This document shows, piece after piece, positions 27,601 through 39,600 of a stretch of 64,000 nt of DNA (position 1 is the first letter of the stretch; each line of letters starts with the position of its first letter). The stretch covers positions 242,707 to 306,706 of the forward strand of contig CAADRB010000030.1 of NCBI GenBank assembly GCA_900708905.1, read 5' to 3'. Below the pieces are notes generated by a model. The model saw nothing but the letters and a program-made list of their open reading frames with translations. It was not told where the DNA came from and did no database searches. Source of the DNA: Hymenolepis diminuta. Its lineage: Eukaryota > Platyhelminthes > Cestoda > Cyclophyllidea > Hymenolepididae. Made by a program: the position numbers and the translations under genes.

Positions 27601-30600
27601 TTAAAAATCGTTTCCCCTCAAGGAAAAGCGAAATTTCAAACCACGGCAATGTAACAGTTAGTTCACATTATAACAAATAACGTTAGGCATTGTGTTTTTC
27701 GCCAAACATATGCGCCATGCACAGGTGGATAAGACACAATTGTTGTCGATTTTTATTCTGTTCAGAGACGCAAAATAGCAGTACAGAGGCAGGTGACGAT
27801 AATGATGGTATTCGAACAGGGAAAGTAATTCTAAACATGATCTAGTGTGTGGCATTGGAACTAGTCGTACAGAGACGTATTTATTGAATAAACAATGTTC
27901 CAATCAGAAAATGTCATGACTTTAAGTGGTATTGTTGGAATGTACGATCTGCGCTTCCCACTGGGATGTCCACAGCATTAAGTACCCAAAAATATCATAA
28001 AATGGGTAAGGGGCCACCTCAGGAATCGCCTTACTGCCAGTAAGAATAGTGAATGAATACGTCTATTTGATGGGACCAATGTAATTTAAAGACTGCCATA
28101 ACAAGCGGAATGAAGAACTACTCACTGCGAAGTTCTTGAAAAAGTACGTTCGACCACATGTTATTTGATAGTTTCATGTGAAATCATTTTTATGCTTAAG
28201 TGGTTGTGTTATGTTCGAATGCATTTCACCACTTTGTACCCAAAGTACACCTGAATATCTACTATTGATTTGCACTCGTACTGTTTTGCACATATCTCAG
28301 CTTTCTTAGACTCTGTTTTGTTCCCTCTATTTCGCATTTCGTTGTTGTTAAGAATACTTTGTCTCCACTTAACCTTGGGAGCTCTGATTTGGAAAAGGCT
28401 ATTGTCTACTGTTAGCCATTAGGAAGGTTTCCAGTTTCATAAAGTGATAACTATTAATCCAGAATGGCCGAGCTCCTACAAGGAAACACCTTATCCCAAG
28501 TCCTACATTTAAGACAGGATAGAGGAAATACCGAAAGATATGCTTATCAATTCGAGAGAAAACCATAAATATGCCGAGTGATAGACGTAATAACTTGGCA
28601 CAATACTAAGTTAGGTGGAACATGACACGGTCAAACGGATGAACGATCGAAATTATTTGGTCAATTTCAATTTTCATTGCTTAAAGCAAACGCTTTAACA
28701 GCAGTTTTTGCATGCTTTGAAAATCATAGAAAAAGGAGATGAAAGACAAATCTCCCAAAATTATAGGAACGTAAAGAAGTAAAAGAAGACCAAAATCTAA
28801 ACCCCATTATCAAATCCAACATCTCCATAATCTTAAGAAAGAATGCAGAAGATACAAATAATTACTGCAACAAAACGAATATTTGGTTCTTTTTGACCGC
28901 TATCTTAAGAAGTGCAGATATGTTTCTCCAAAGTAAACCAAGGTAAATGGTCATTCCATTAAAAGTGATTTTTTTATATTCCGTTTGCCCGAACTCCGAA
29001 ATGCACGTACGTTGGTCAAGCATTTTTCACTATGGAAAAAGGAAGACAATACTTTCTACTCGACCTGAAACCCTGCGACGAGCAAAATAGTTAATGCTCA
29101 CATAGACTCTTCATCGCCCTCTACAAAACTACGCTAGTAATTTTAAGAAATTAAGGATGTGAAGAAAAACTAAATCTAAGAAATTCTCAGCAGTACTACA
29201 ATGCTTAATACAATAAAGAATATCTTGGAGAAACGCTACCAGGAATTGGCTACTCGCCCTTGCAATCTGAAGAACGAGGACGCATCATAGAGACCACTGT
29301 AACACAAATGAAAAAGCAGATACGAAAAAATTATAGCAGAGAGTAGAAACAAAATGTACAACTGTTAATTCTAATTACTCCATGAAAACGTATACAGTTG
29401 ATAACAAGAAAATAACAAGGTCGATGGAAGAGAGATTAAGTATTATGCACCCAAGTTTGCAATGAAACTTGACAACAATGACATGAGGTACCATTCCCTG
29501 GATTTATCTTGACGGTGCTTCTGCGCTAATAAAAGCAGCATAGAACTTTTTTCTCCGCTGACAAACTGAAGGGAATTTTGGGAGCTATAAATAACCCCTT
29601 TAATTCGCATAATAGTATTCGATTCATTATAATGGTGTAAGCAAACATTTCACTGGGACGAAATCTTGTTTTTTAATCCGATTTAGGAGAGGGCTTCTTC
29701 GAGGGATTACATCATGAAATCTCCCAGATGAGAAACTCGATTTCAGCTACCCCTTTATTAGCCAAACTTATCCAGTACGATTGGCCGTTCCGCTCACTGG
29801 GTGTGCACCGATGGGCACAGAACGTGTGACTTCTGACTTCGCATACAAGAAGTTGCGGTGAGCTAACAGACCGAAGTTAAGTTATTAGCAAATCAGATCA
29901 AATAGCAAATTACTGACTTTTCAGATATGAGAAGTCCACCTTTGTAAAAACAACTAGTATATCAGTAATAATAGGACAAGTGAAATACTACTGAAGCACT
30001 TTTGAGGAAAAAACATACCCACTCGAAGTGTTCTATCTCGCGTTTGACTTGTTCACGATGAATGGCTCGCTCAACGGCTTCCTGGGTGATTCGATCAGCT
30101 TCTATCTTATACTTTTGAATAGCAGCGGCGATGTGCTTTTTGGCAGCCTCACCATTGCTCTTGAGACTCTCCTGCAGCTTATCGATTCTTTCCAAAGACA
30201 TGACAAGAAGAGAGTTCACTTCTTTCAGTGTCATTTCAGAACCATCTTCTACAAATGGATAAGAAAAATCACGCTATTATGAATGAAGAATAGGTATTCG
30301 AATCCATGTTAATGCAAACAGAGTAATAACGAATTAACTGAAACTTATGTTGCCAAATTCACAATGTCTATCCGTATTCATTAAGGGGTAAATGGAATAC
30401 AACCAGGGCATCTTGAAAAATAAACTTTCACTCAGTCATCTCTTCATTGACCATGACGGTCATTAGATGCATGCTGGGATTTGACCTACTGGCTACGCCA
30501 GTTCAATCATCCTCACTTGAACTATTTCGTGTACTTGGTATCTAGATCTACTATTTTTATCTTTCTATTGGTAATAAGTAAAAATAATCGATAAATATAA

Positions 30601-33600
30601 AACAGAAATTCATTTAAACGAGAAACTTATCTCTTTTAGCCAAACAAGGGATTCTTAAATATCCAAAAGCAAACTAGTTTGCTCAATTTATCTTAATTAA
30701 GCATACATGTCCGATGTTGACATTAAAGTCTTAGAAACATACAAAAATTGAGTGGCTAGTTAAATGACCCAATCACCCTAGAGTGGGAGATAAATGTATC
30801 TCTTTTCTCTTCCTCTTAAGTAATTGATATAATGTGCTCAACCATAACCAACCCTAAATTTTCCTGTTCTAATAGCCATCCCCATTTAAAAATACTCAGT
30901 TAATGTGTTTATGTATCTAGCGATCTGCTAAACTGAATACGTGACCTTCTTACAGGACAAGATCATTGGAGAGAGAAAGGAAGATCATATTTCCTGAGGG
31001 AATCAGTTCTGGTCGCTCCATAAAAGCCTCATTAAAGGGTGGAAAAGAATTATTCCTTTAATAGAGAATGAACCGACTAAGTAGGAGGTATCTCAAAGAA
31101 ATCAATACTCATTGAAATACAAAAAAATAATAAAAAATGAAAGACAGGGCACCCGAGAATGTCAGAGAGAAGACTACGGCTTGGAGGCCATTAATGTAGG
31201 GAGGAAAAAATTTTTGAGCTGTCACACTTCATCGCAAACAGGATAGGAGACAGAATACGACGTGAATAAAGCCATCCATTCTCGCAGCTGGCAAAATGAA
31301 AAATTGTCCAAATAGAGGGATGAGATATGAATAAGAAAGAAAAGCGAATATGTGGATGTGAAAACCGGAACAAGTTAGTAAGCATCTTTACTACAAAATT
31401 AAGACAGAATTAAAATACATCTAAGGTTAATACATCACAACGTTAGAAGATTAACGGTAATTTATCTATTTGGCTCGGTCTTTAATGAATTTTCTAGTTT
31501 CAAATAAGCGGGATAAGGAAAATACTCTCGTTCTCTCAAAGCGGTCGGCAAGTAGGAGAAAGGAAAAATTAGGAAATGTGAACTCTGTGTTATTATAACC
31601 ACAGGTATAATTCAAGAGTATTCAAAATTTGGCTATGCAAACACGAAATTGTATCTTTTTCAATCATCACTTACTATACGTATATTTCATAAGAGGAGAA
31701 ATGATCCTTTCTTAGACGATAAAATGATATCTCGCTAAGCCATTGCTAATTTGTATAATTCCCATGATGAACAGAGGACATCAATATCTTAGATGCCATC
31801 AGAAACATCTTACAGATATGAAAGGTAAGAACTAATAAATTCACAAAAAGCGAGAGCACGCCTTAGTTTAAAGAATGTTGACAGTTGTGGAACATGAGAA
31901 ACTTTATTCGTAATTGAAAGGATCTATGTCAAGGTGAACATATAATTATGAATCACTAGTAAAGTTTTCTACTGAAGAAATTAATATTCTACTTTATATT
32001 TTCTTCCTACTATTACTGAAAATAACGCATTCAATTTATCGAATATATGCAGTGGCATTTTGAGATGACGTATTAAAGACAATCTGCTTCAATCGACATT
32101 GTTCGGTAGAGAGAGAGAGCGCCCAGCGTCTTTTTTAATTAAAATTCTCTACAGTTTACGAATGGCTAGTGAAGGATGGAGAAAATCGATTAAGTTATCA
32201 CCACTCCTAATTTCCTCTATAAACGGAAAAGGGAAGAACGTAGTGTTAGGATGTACATAGTAAATTAGACGGTTTCAGCTTCTTAACTAGTAAAAAAGAA
32301 AGAACCACAGTACCAGAGTTAGATAAGTAGAAAAGTAACTGCAGCTCCGCATTTAGAAGGTAAGAAACTGGAATAAACAACAAAATCGGTGCACACTCTT
32401 CAAAAAGGGAAGATAATTTTACTCACTGCTTATCCACCTCATCTCCGCTACGTTAAGACTAAGCTGCTGAATATTATGTAAGACTATTTAGATTTCTCAA
32501 CCATTGGAAGAAAAATGAATTGAAGTGATCCTTCTTTATTAAAAAAAACCTTCTATAAGCACTGAACATCGTAGACGAACACTTTCTCCAATCCAGGGAT
32601 GGATTCGTGAAATTTGAATTTTGGAACGTGGACTACCCATTTAGTAAATATTGTAAAACCCGAACTCAAAAATCACATTAAATGAGACTCTTTGATACCT
32701 TGATATTAATCTCAATATCTTTTTGATCCCCGTCTCTTTATAATTTACTGGATTTTCCGTCAACAGATTTTAATTGCTTCCCAATATTAAGTATCGTATA
32801 TTTTTTTGTCTTAGTGTAGGAAACCACTTTTCATAGTTCAATATGTTTGTACTTTCCTTGAAATGAATAATACAAACACCTGTAATAATTAATGAGGTAT
32901 AGCTTTCTCATCATGATAAGTTAAAGCAAGTGGTATCTAACATGTCAGTCAGTTCTTCGTTTATAATTTAAACGACATAGCTCTCAACTGTCATCTATCC
33001 AAAGAGAAGTACCAAAAAAAAATGGTTTTCCCTTTATACAAAAGGATAAATAAAGCCTATTATACTTATTTTACCTTCGGTGGTTATCACGCATCGCTTA
33101 GCCGACTGTCTATTACGCATGCGTATGCTTGATTAGTAACAAAATTGCAACAGTAAAACAGCGCTACTATGAGAAGCTGCTTCCTCATAAGGTCACTAGT
33201 CCCACGCCATAAGCTTTGCACATTCTGCTGCTATCTGAGATATCCATAGTATGTAGCCGGTAACTTTAAAGACTGGGATGGCTAGACTCCCATACCAGAG
33301 CCGCTAAGTTATCAGCCCCAATATATATATATATATATATACCTGGTAGGTATAAGTAGGACCATGTTTTCAGGGACCTATTTGTTATAATTTTATTAGG
33401 CATTCCATTTGCGCTTCCTATATTTAAGACAGTGTACACAGACCTTACTGATCGCAAAAACCACCGTAAATGAATAACACTCCAAGGATTAGGAAATCCT
33501 TTTTATTAAATCAATTCGTCAAAATTTTGGATGAATGATAGAACTTGGATGCTGGGATAATAATCTTGACTTTAACACACCTTAGTATATAGTGTACATT

Positions 33601-36600
33601 AAATATATTAACACGGACACATGAAGTACACACTTGACGACAGTACGAAGTCAATCAGGAAGTCAGGTTGCCGTGTCTTGAAGGGAGTTTATCATGTAGG
33701 CATACTCTTGGGGCATGGATACCATGATGTAAAGATGTATAGCTGTCGATATCAACATTGTTTGAGAGAATTAAGACGTGTAAGGGCGATATGTTCGAGT
33801 GGAGACTGGGTTCAGCTGGGTGGATCCCGACTTTTTCATGAATTAAGGTTTGCGTTCATATGTATTTTTATAATTTCCATTTGCTTTATAGCACATGAGA
33901 ATGTCCTGAAATACTCACACCTATCTCGTCGTAAAAACTAGAGGGGAGTTTGTTGGTGTAAGAAATACTATTACAGGTTATGAAACAAAGCGAATCTGAC
34001 AGTCATTTCAATGGCGTGTTGTAATGAAACTACTAGTGGACTAACGGAGGTACCAAGAGGGAGAAAACAATTAGGAACATGATTTTGCTTCCCAACTCCA
34101 ACCTATTTAACACTTAAACCCATTTAAGAAAGCGTTTTCTAACAATGTCCATGAGTAGTGTAATATCATGGAGCGTCCGGTAAGAAACTCTGAGTCTCCT
34201 ACCCCCCTTATTAGCTAGACAATCGATATGGCTGGCAATTCCACTAACTAGCTGTACACTAACGCTCATCGAGTCTGTGACCGTCGGCGTGCGTGTTAAC
34301 CGCTACACCGCTTAACTCTTACCAACTCATCCAGTTCTCTACTTTTTGATCATGTACTGAAAAGACAGCATACCTTTGCGTAAATTAGACAGAGATTTAG
34401 GCAAAATTGCATTGAGTTCTTCCTGCAATTTGACCTTGTCTTCGTTATCAGCCTTGGTGAGGTTCAGGTACACTGAGCTCTGGTTTTGGAGACGACGAAC
34501 CTGAAATACGAAGAAGAGAAAACAGTACAGACATTGACAAAAAACTATAACTATTCAACACACCATAATGAAAATCTAAACTTCCCGAACAGAAGACATT
34601 CCGAAACTACTTTTAAGGGAAACTCGTATACAACCACCCCACCCCTCCTTTCGTTGAAACATGATAACCAGTTCTGCTGGTCATGCACATCATGACATAT
34701 GATGATGATAAGCAGTGATTATCTGACTCCTGATCTAGAAGAAGCTCACGTTGATCACTGGCTCACGATGAACGATCAATCACACCTACTAAATGAAACA
34801 GGTCTACCGATAAGAATTTTGGAACCCGACCTTGAATGTTACATCCCATAATTTTTGTTATAAATGACCATAAATATGGAAGAGCGAGGAGATAAAATTA
34901 TAGCAGTAGAAATGAGACCAAACAATAAAAATTTATTTTTCAAATTAAAATGTCATAAGTTGGTCATGACTGGCGATTACTAACCCTAAGTTAGTCAATA
35001 ACTCGGAATGATTTGAAAATTTCCTGACTTCACTTATCATTGACTTTTGAAAGTTATCAAAGCTCTGGCTTCCAAAATAGATATTTAGACATTACCTGAT
35101 TAAAGCCCCCTTTTTCAACCTCTTAACTGGTTGGTGATACAAATGTCAGCTCACGTTATGGCAATATCCCGGAGAGAAATGAGAATTTTCGTTAGCTTGA
35201 CTCATAAAACTAACCTTTTCGACCGGCGGTGAACAAGGCATGTGTGTGGAATCATTGTTCTCTAATGGCCATAGTGGAAGAAACAACAATCACAGTAACA
35301 AATTCACTCTCTGACACAAACACGATTCAACCTCAGAAGCGAAGGTATTGTAAATAAAACCACATGGTGATCAAAAGTAGCTATTACTTGGAGATAGGTA
35401 GGTGGGAAAAATTTATAGAGGGACAGCTCCGCAGCAGGAAAATAAATAAGCAATCAAGATTATATAAAACCGTGTACAGCCAAGATTGCATGATTATAGA
35501 CTTGTTTATTTACTAGATTGGATTACTTAATCAATATCGAGCCCGAGATTTTTATCGCGTTCATACCGATACTCAAATGTGGGTTAAATAGGAAATGTCA
35601 TGACAAAGAAGAAATAATAACCAAGAAATTGGCAGAAATAAATTACAGTAAGTCTACTTGATTAAAGATAAAATGGTCAGTTAATGTTTGTACTAAATAT
35701 ACAATTACAACTGTCTGTTAATGACCGAATTAAATATGCAGAGAGAGCAGAGAGCAGAGAGACATGCAGCCTTCGACGTTGCATTTATCAAAAGGGAATG
35801 AAATTGAAGTTCGAAGATTTAAGACTTGAAAAATAAAGAGCTCTAGCGGTGATTAATGCCTTATGGTTCTTAAGATCTTCGGCACTTGGGATTATTTGAG
35901 AAATTCGATCGAAGCTTAGTTTTGAGGACGAGTAGAAGAGGAATAGATTCACTTAGATATTCGTTACCACACGCTTCACAAGCTACTTCTAATTCGACCG
36001 TTAGCAAAAAACGTTAATCTTAAGATAAAATATTTTAACAATGGTGGTACCACTACCACCTTCAGCGACTAGTTAGTACAAATCAACTCAATTGATTTTC
36101 GATTTTCATCTTGGATAGAGAAAAGGCATCCTAGCCAACGAATGCGGCTAACTCATTCAAACTCTCGAATGTACCTCAAATCGAACTTGCGATATCAAAC
36201 TTAGTGGCAATGTATGTGACTACCACGCCACCGGATTCAAATCAAGCTACAGAACTCAGCTTTTTTTAAAATTTCTAGCCATCCAATTTAGTCAGTAATA
36301 TTTACCTGAGGTATTAAGGACAGACAGGCACGCACAAAGGTTAGGGAAGTGACATTTAACCAGAAAGTGGGCGAACAAACAGAGACCCGGGTGAATGCTG
36401 TCCATTAAATGTCAACACAGTATTACGCTCCCCTCATATTCCCAACCAAACCCACTCTCACAAACATGTGACGTGATGCTCGAATAAAACGTAGGGATTT
36501 TTATTTTCTGCATGGGGAAAAATTGTAAGGAACTATATACTCACCCATTCAACTGCATATCCCATGCTTATGGTTATGAGAAACAGCAAATACGCACATA

Positions 36601-39600
36601 TTACGAAAGTGGCAAAATGGCAAACAAAAACACATTTGGTTTATGGGAATAATGGTAGGTGAACGAAAATCAATTTTACATAATATCATAATTAAGTAAA
36701 TATAATACTCACCTTTCTAACTGAATGCCGGTAAATTAATTTGTATTGATGGCAAATTTGATAAATTATCAAATGTTGAAGGGAAACTCTAATATTAAAT
36801 AGACACCCTAGTCCGCTCTTTTAAAAGGACAGAGTTGTGGTCACCTGTGATGTGGCGGACAGTGTATATGCTTATAAAATTCGATGCTCATCGGCACACC
36901 TCCACTAAACCGAATGACAATACAATATTAAACAAAAGAGGGATACCATAATGAAAGTAGAAGAAAATTTAGAATTAATGAGTATCTTGTTCCTTCAAAT
37001 GCACTTTAAAATTCAACGACAAATTGAAGTTATTCAAAGCTGGGAATAAATATTCTACTATTGGATCCTTAGATATAAGAATCCAGTATAAGAACACCAC
37101 AACAACAGTATAGCTCGATTATCTCAGAAATAAGGTACTAACGTAGAAAAGCGAATCACCTCTAAAACATTAGGAAATGTGAATATATGCTTCTCAACTG
37201 GAGATAAATAAAACTAACCGTGATACATCGAAAGCGAAATTCGAACCCCACTAATTTCACCTGTATTAAAAGCAACATTTATCTTTAGATAATTCTTAAA
37301 CGCATTGAAGAAAAGCGTTTCCCTAAACCCTTCTTGAGTAGGGAAGTAGCATGCAGCAACCTCTTCGAGGAGCATTAACATTCAGTTAGTCCTCCCTTGA
37401 TTAACTTAAACTATTACAATTGGTCATGCTCTTCACTGAGTAACTATCGAAACTTTGACATATCAAAGTTCCATGATAACAATGCAAATTAATAACGTAT
37501 CCAACAACTTTAAGGAAGTAAAAGGCAAGATATTTCATTATTTCCCTATCACAAATTCTTCGCAAATGTAATTCCATATGTATATTTAGAGAAATGTAAA
37601 CTGGAGTTGGCAGTGATGTTACAACCATTTTCTGATAGTCATCCCCAAATAAACTATCTAAGTTGCTTCTTACGCTTATATGCACAAAAAACCAAGGCAA
37701 CTAGGCCACATAAGAAGCTTACAAAATCATATCACCACTTTCTGACCCGATTTAATCCCTTCCAAACAATATAGAAAATATAATCTTTTATAAACCTGCT
37801 TGATTTTACGTTTTTTTTTGTACCATTTAAATATTTTCTTCTGCATCGATAAATAAAGAGAACAGAGTTAAGGAGGGAAGAGGAACAAAATGTCAGACAA
37901 GCATGTTATGGGGCACACAGCAAGAAATCCTAATATAATACTGCCAGTGCGATGGTAGACAATGAGTGACTGAAGAGGTCTCTGTTGGGGAAATTAATTA
38001 TTTATAATGCCTGGATTCACTGTAACAATCCAGACTGGATTCGATACACTGCCCAAAATGCCGGAAAGTTATTTATAGACGTCAGTGGTAAATTTACCCA
38101 AAAGGTAGACTATTATAATAATATAATAGAACAGACTATTGTCCTTAAGCCTTACTGATGGTAACAATTTCTAAAAGGCTATTCTTAGAAAAATGAGACA
38201 TTCTGGGGCTTTTGATGAAAATATCGGTATTCTGATATCCATTTAACAAAAGAAAAGTCATTGAGATTTGTCCCATTTTTAAAATTAACTATCTTAGACA
38301 CCATCTATTGAGAGCTTCCGAGTTCCACCGTTTGGGAACACCCCCAATCGGAAAAAGCGTTCTTTAATATATTTATATATACATATATAAGTACGTATTC
38401 TTTGATATTTAAATTGTGGATGTCATTACAGCCAACTCGGTATTATTCAAACAATACAAGGGAATTTAATTATTGCTTCAATCTGCACAACTGGTCATAT
38501 CACTTCTTGAGCGTTCTCATTGCTAGATATGCACTAACGATCCCCACAATAATAATGGTCAAACCAACAAAGGGAAGCGTTTTACAACACTGTTCCAATA
38601 TGAAGCGTCCAGGAACCTCTCTGGTATAAAACTCGCAGCATGATAGAGTATGACATTCGTTAGATGTGAAATTATAAATATCTAGCCCCTAACTCTCGTT
38701 AGACAGATGCATGTGTTGACTGATACGCCACCGGTTCAAGAGATCAAATCAGTAATAGTATGTAGTACACATGAGACCATATTTTTCGTAAATATTACAC
38801 CGTCAATTATTGATCAAAGTTCCTTAGAACCAAAAATTTATTCATGGTGTATTTCTTCTAATTACGCAGACTGTAAATATCAACCATGACTGATATATGG
38901 AAGAATTTGAAACTGGACGCTGGAAGATGAAAATATGCAAAATATTAAAGCAAAACTTTTTGTTGGTTGGTTAGTATGACTTACAAAAATACGTTTCATA
39001 GCAAGTGCTAATGCCTAATTTCATGCAGCTGTTAAGAGGAAAACAACTGGTGTTCAATTAGGTAAACTTATTAAAACCATGTCCAACGCTAGTGATTTAA
39101 CTAGAGGGATAGAGAATGCTTAAAATTTCAACTCAACCCCTGAGCAAAGAAATGAAAATACAAACGGCCTGCTACCACGGGAAAGAAATACATAATAAAC
39201 GCAATTACCTCGGTGACCAATCCAGAGAGATCGTAGGCAAGATCACTGTAGCGAACGATGGCCGATTTAACTAACTCCTTTTCCTTCTCTGACATACTTT
39301 CCTTGGCCGAGTCCAACAGAGCTCGTAGGTTAGCCAGTTGTTTCCTAAAAGAAGGAAATAGTAGTGTTAAAATTAAAAGGTCAGAACACCAAATAATGGT
39401 GCAAGCAACAATGTTTCAACTTACTGAGCATTCTGATGACTCTCTTTGGCCTTGCGTTCAGCTCTGCCTAGCTTATCACTTAAGAAGTCCGGGAGTTCGA
39501 ATTTGCCCTTTTTGAAAAAGAGGCGTTAAGTTAAAGAGGTCTACTAAAATTAACCCAGTAGTGCTTTCGACTCACCAGTGTGCTTTGTTGATCATTCAAC

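Larger units (their letters stand above)
16734..30018 (-). other. MIC60 intron 11 (13.3 kb) with repeats
   Basis: This long intron separates the central coiled-coil exon from the exon that begins EKQAKANTEHEL. It contains a Tc1/mariner relic (19.1-20.2 kb), repeat R3 copy 2, SINE copies near 22.2, 27.2 and 29.7 kb, an AT microsatellite and purine-rich patches. No nested gene with a plausible exon chain was found on either strand. Confidence 0.8.
30249..34373 (-). other. MIC60 intron 10
   Basis: An AT-rich intron of 4.1 kb. It contains an AT microsatellite at 33321-33341 and a somewhat G+C-richer, unassigned patch at 33600-33950. A SINE lies near its 5' end at 34172-34314. No nested gene was recognised. 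Confidence 0.75.
34501..39208 (-). other. MIC60 intron 9
   Basis: A 4.7-kb AT-rich intron with three SINE copies or fragments (36177-36234, 36849-36918, 38605-38736). A TTCGAACCCC stretch near 37233 resembles a tRNA B box, but no cloverleaf could be folded around it. Confidence 0.75.

Noticed and set aside
30425..30530. SINE-like or tRNA-like sequence ('GGTCAAATCCC' on minus)
   Set aside because: A-box to B-box spacing is too short and the family tail is absent.
33621..33941. 106-aa plus-strand open frame as a gene
   Set aside because: No family features; kept only as a compositional oddity.
37225..37245. Possible tRNA gene (TTCGAACCCC on plus, B-box-like on minus)
   Set aside because: T-stem bases do not pair and no matching A box, anticodon arm or acceptor stem could be found.
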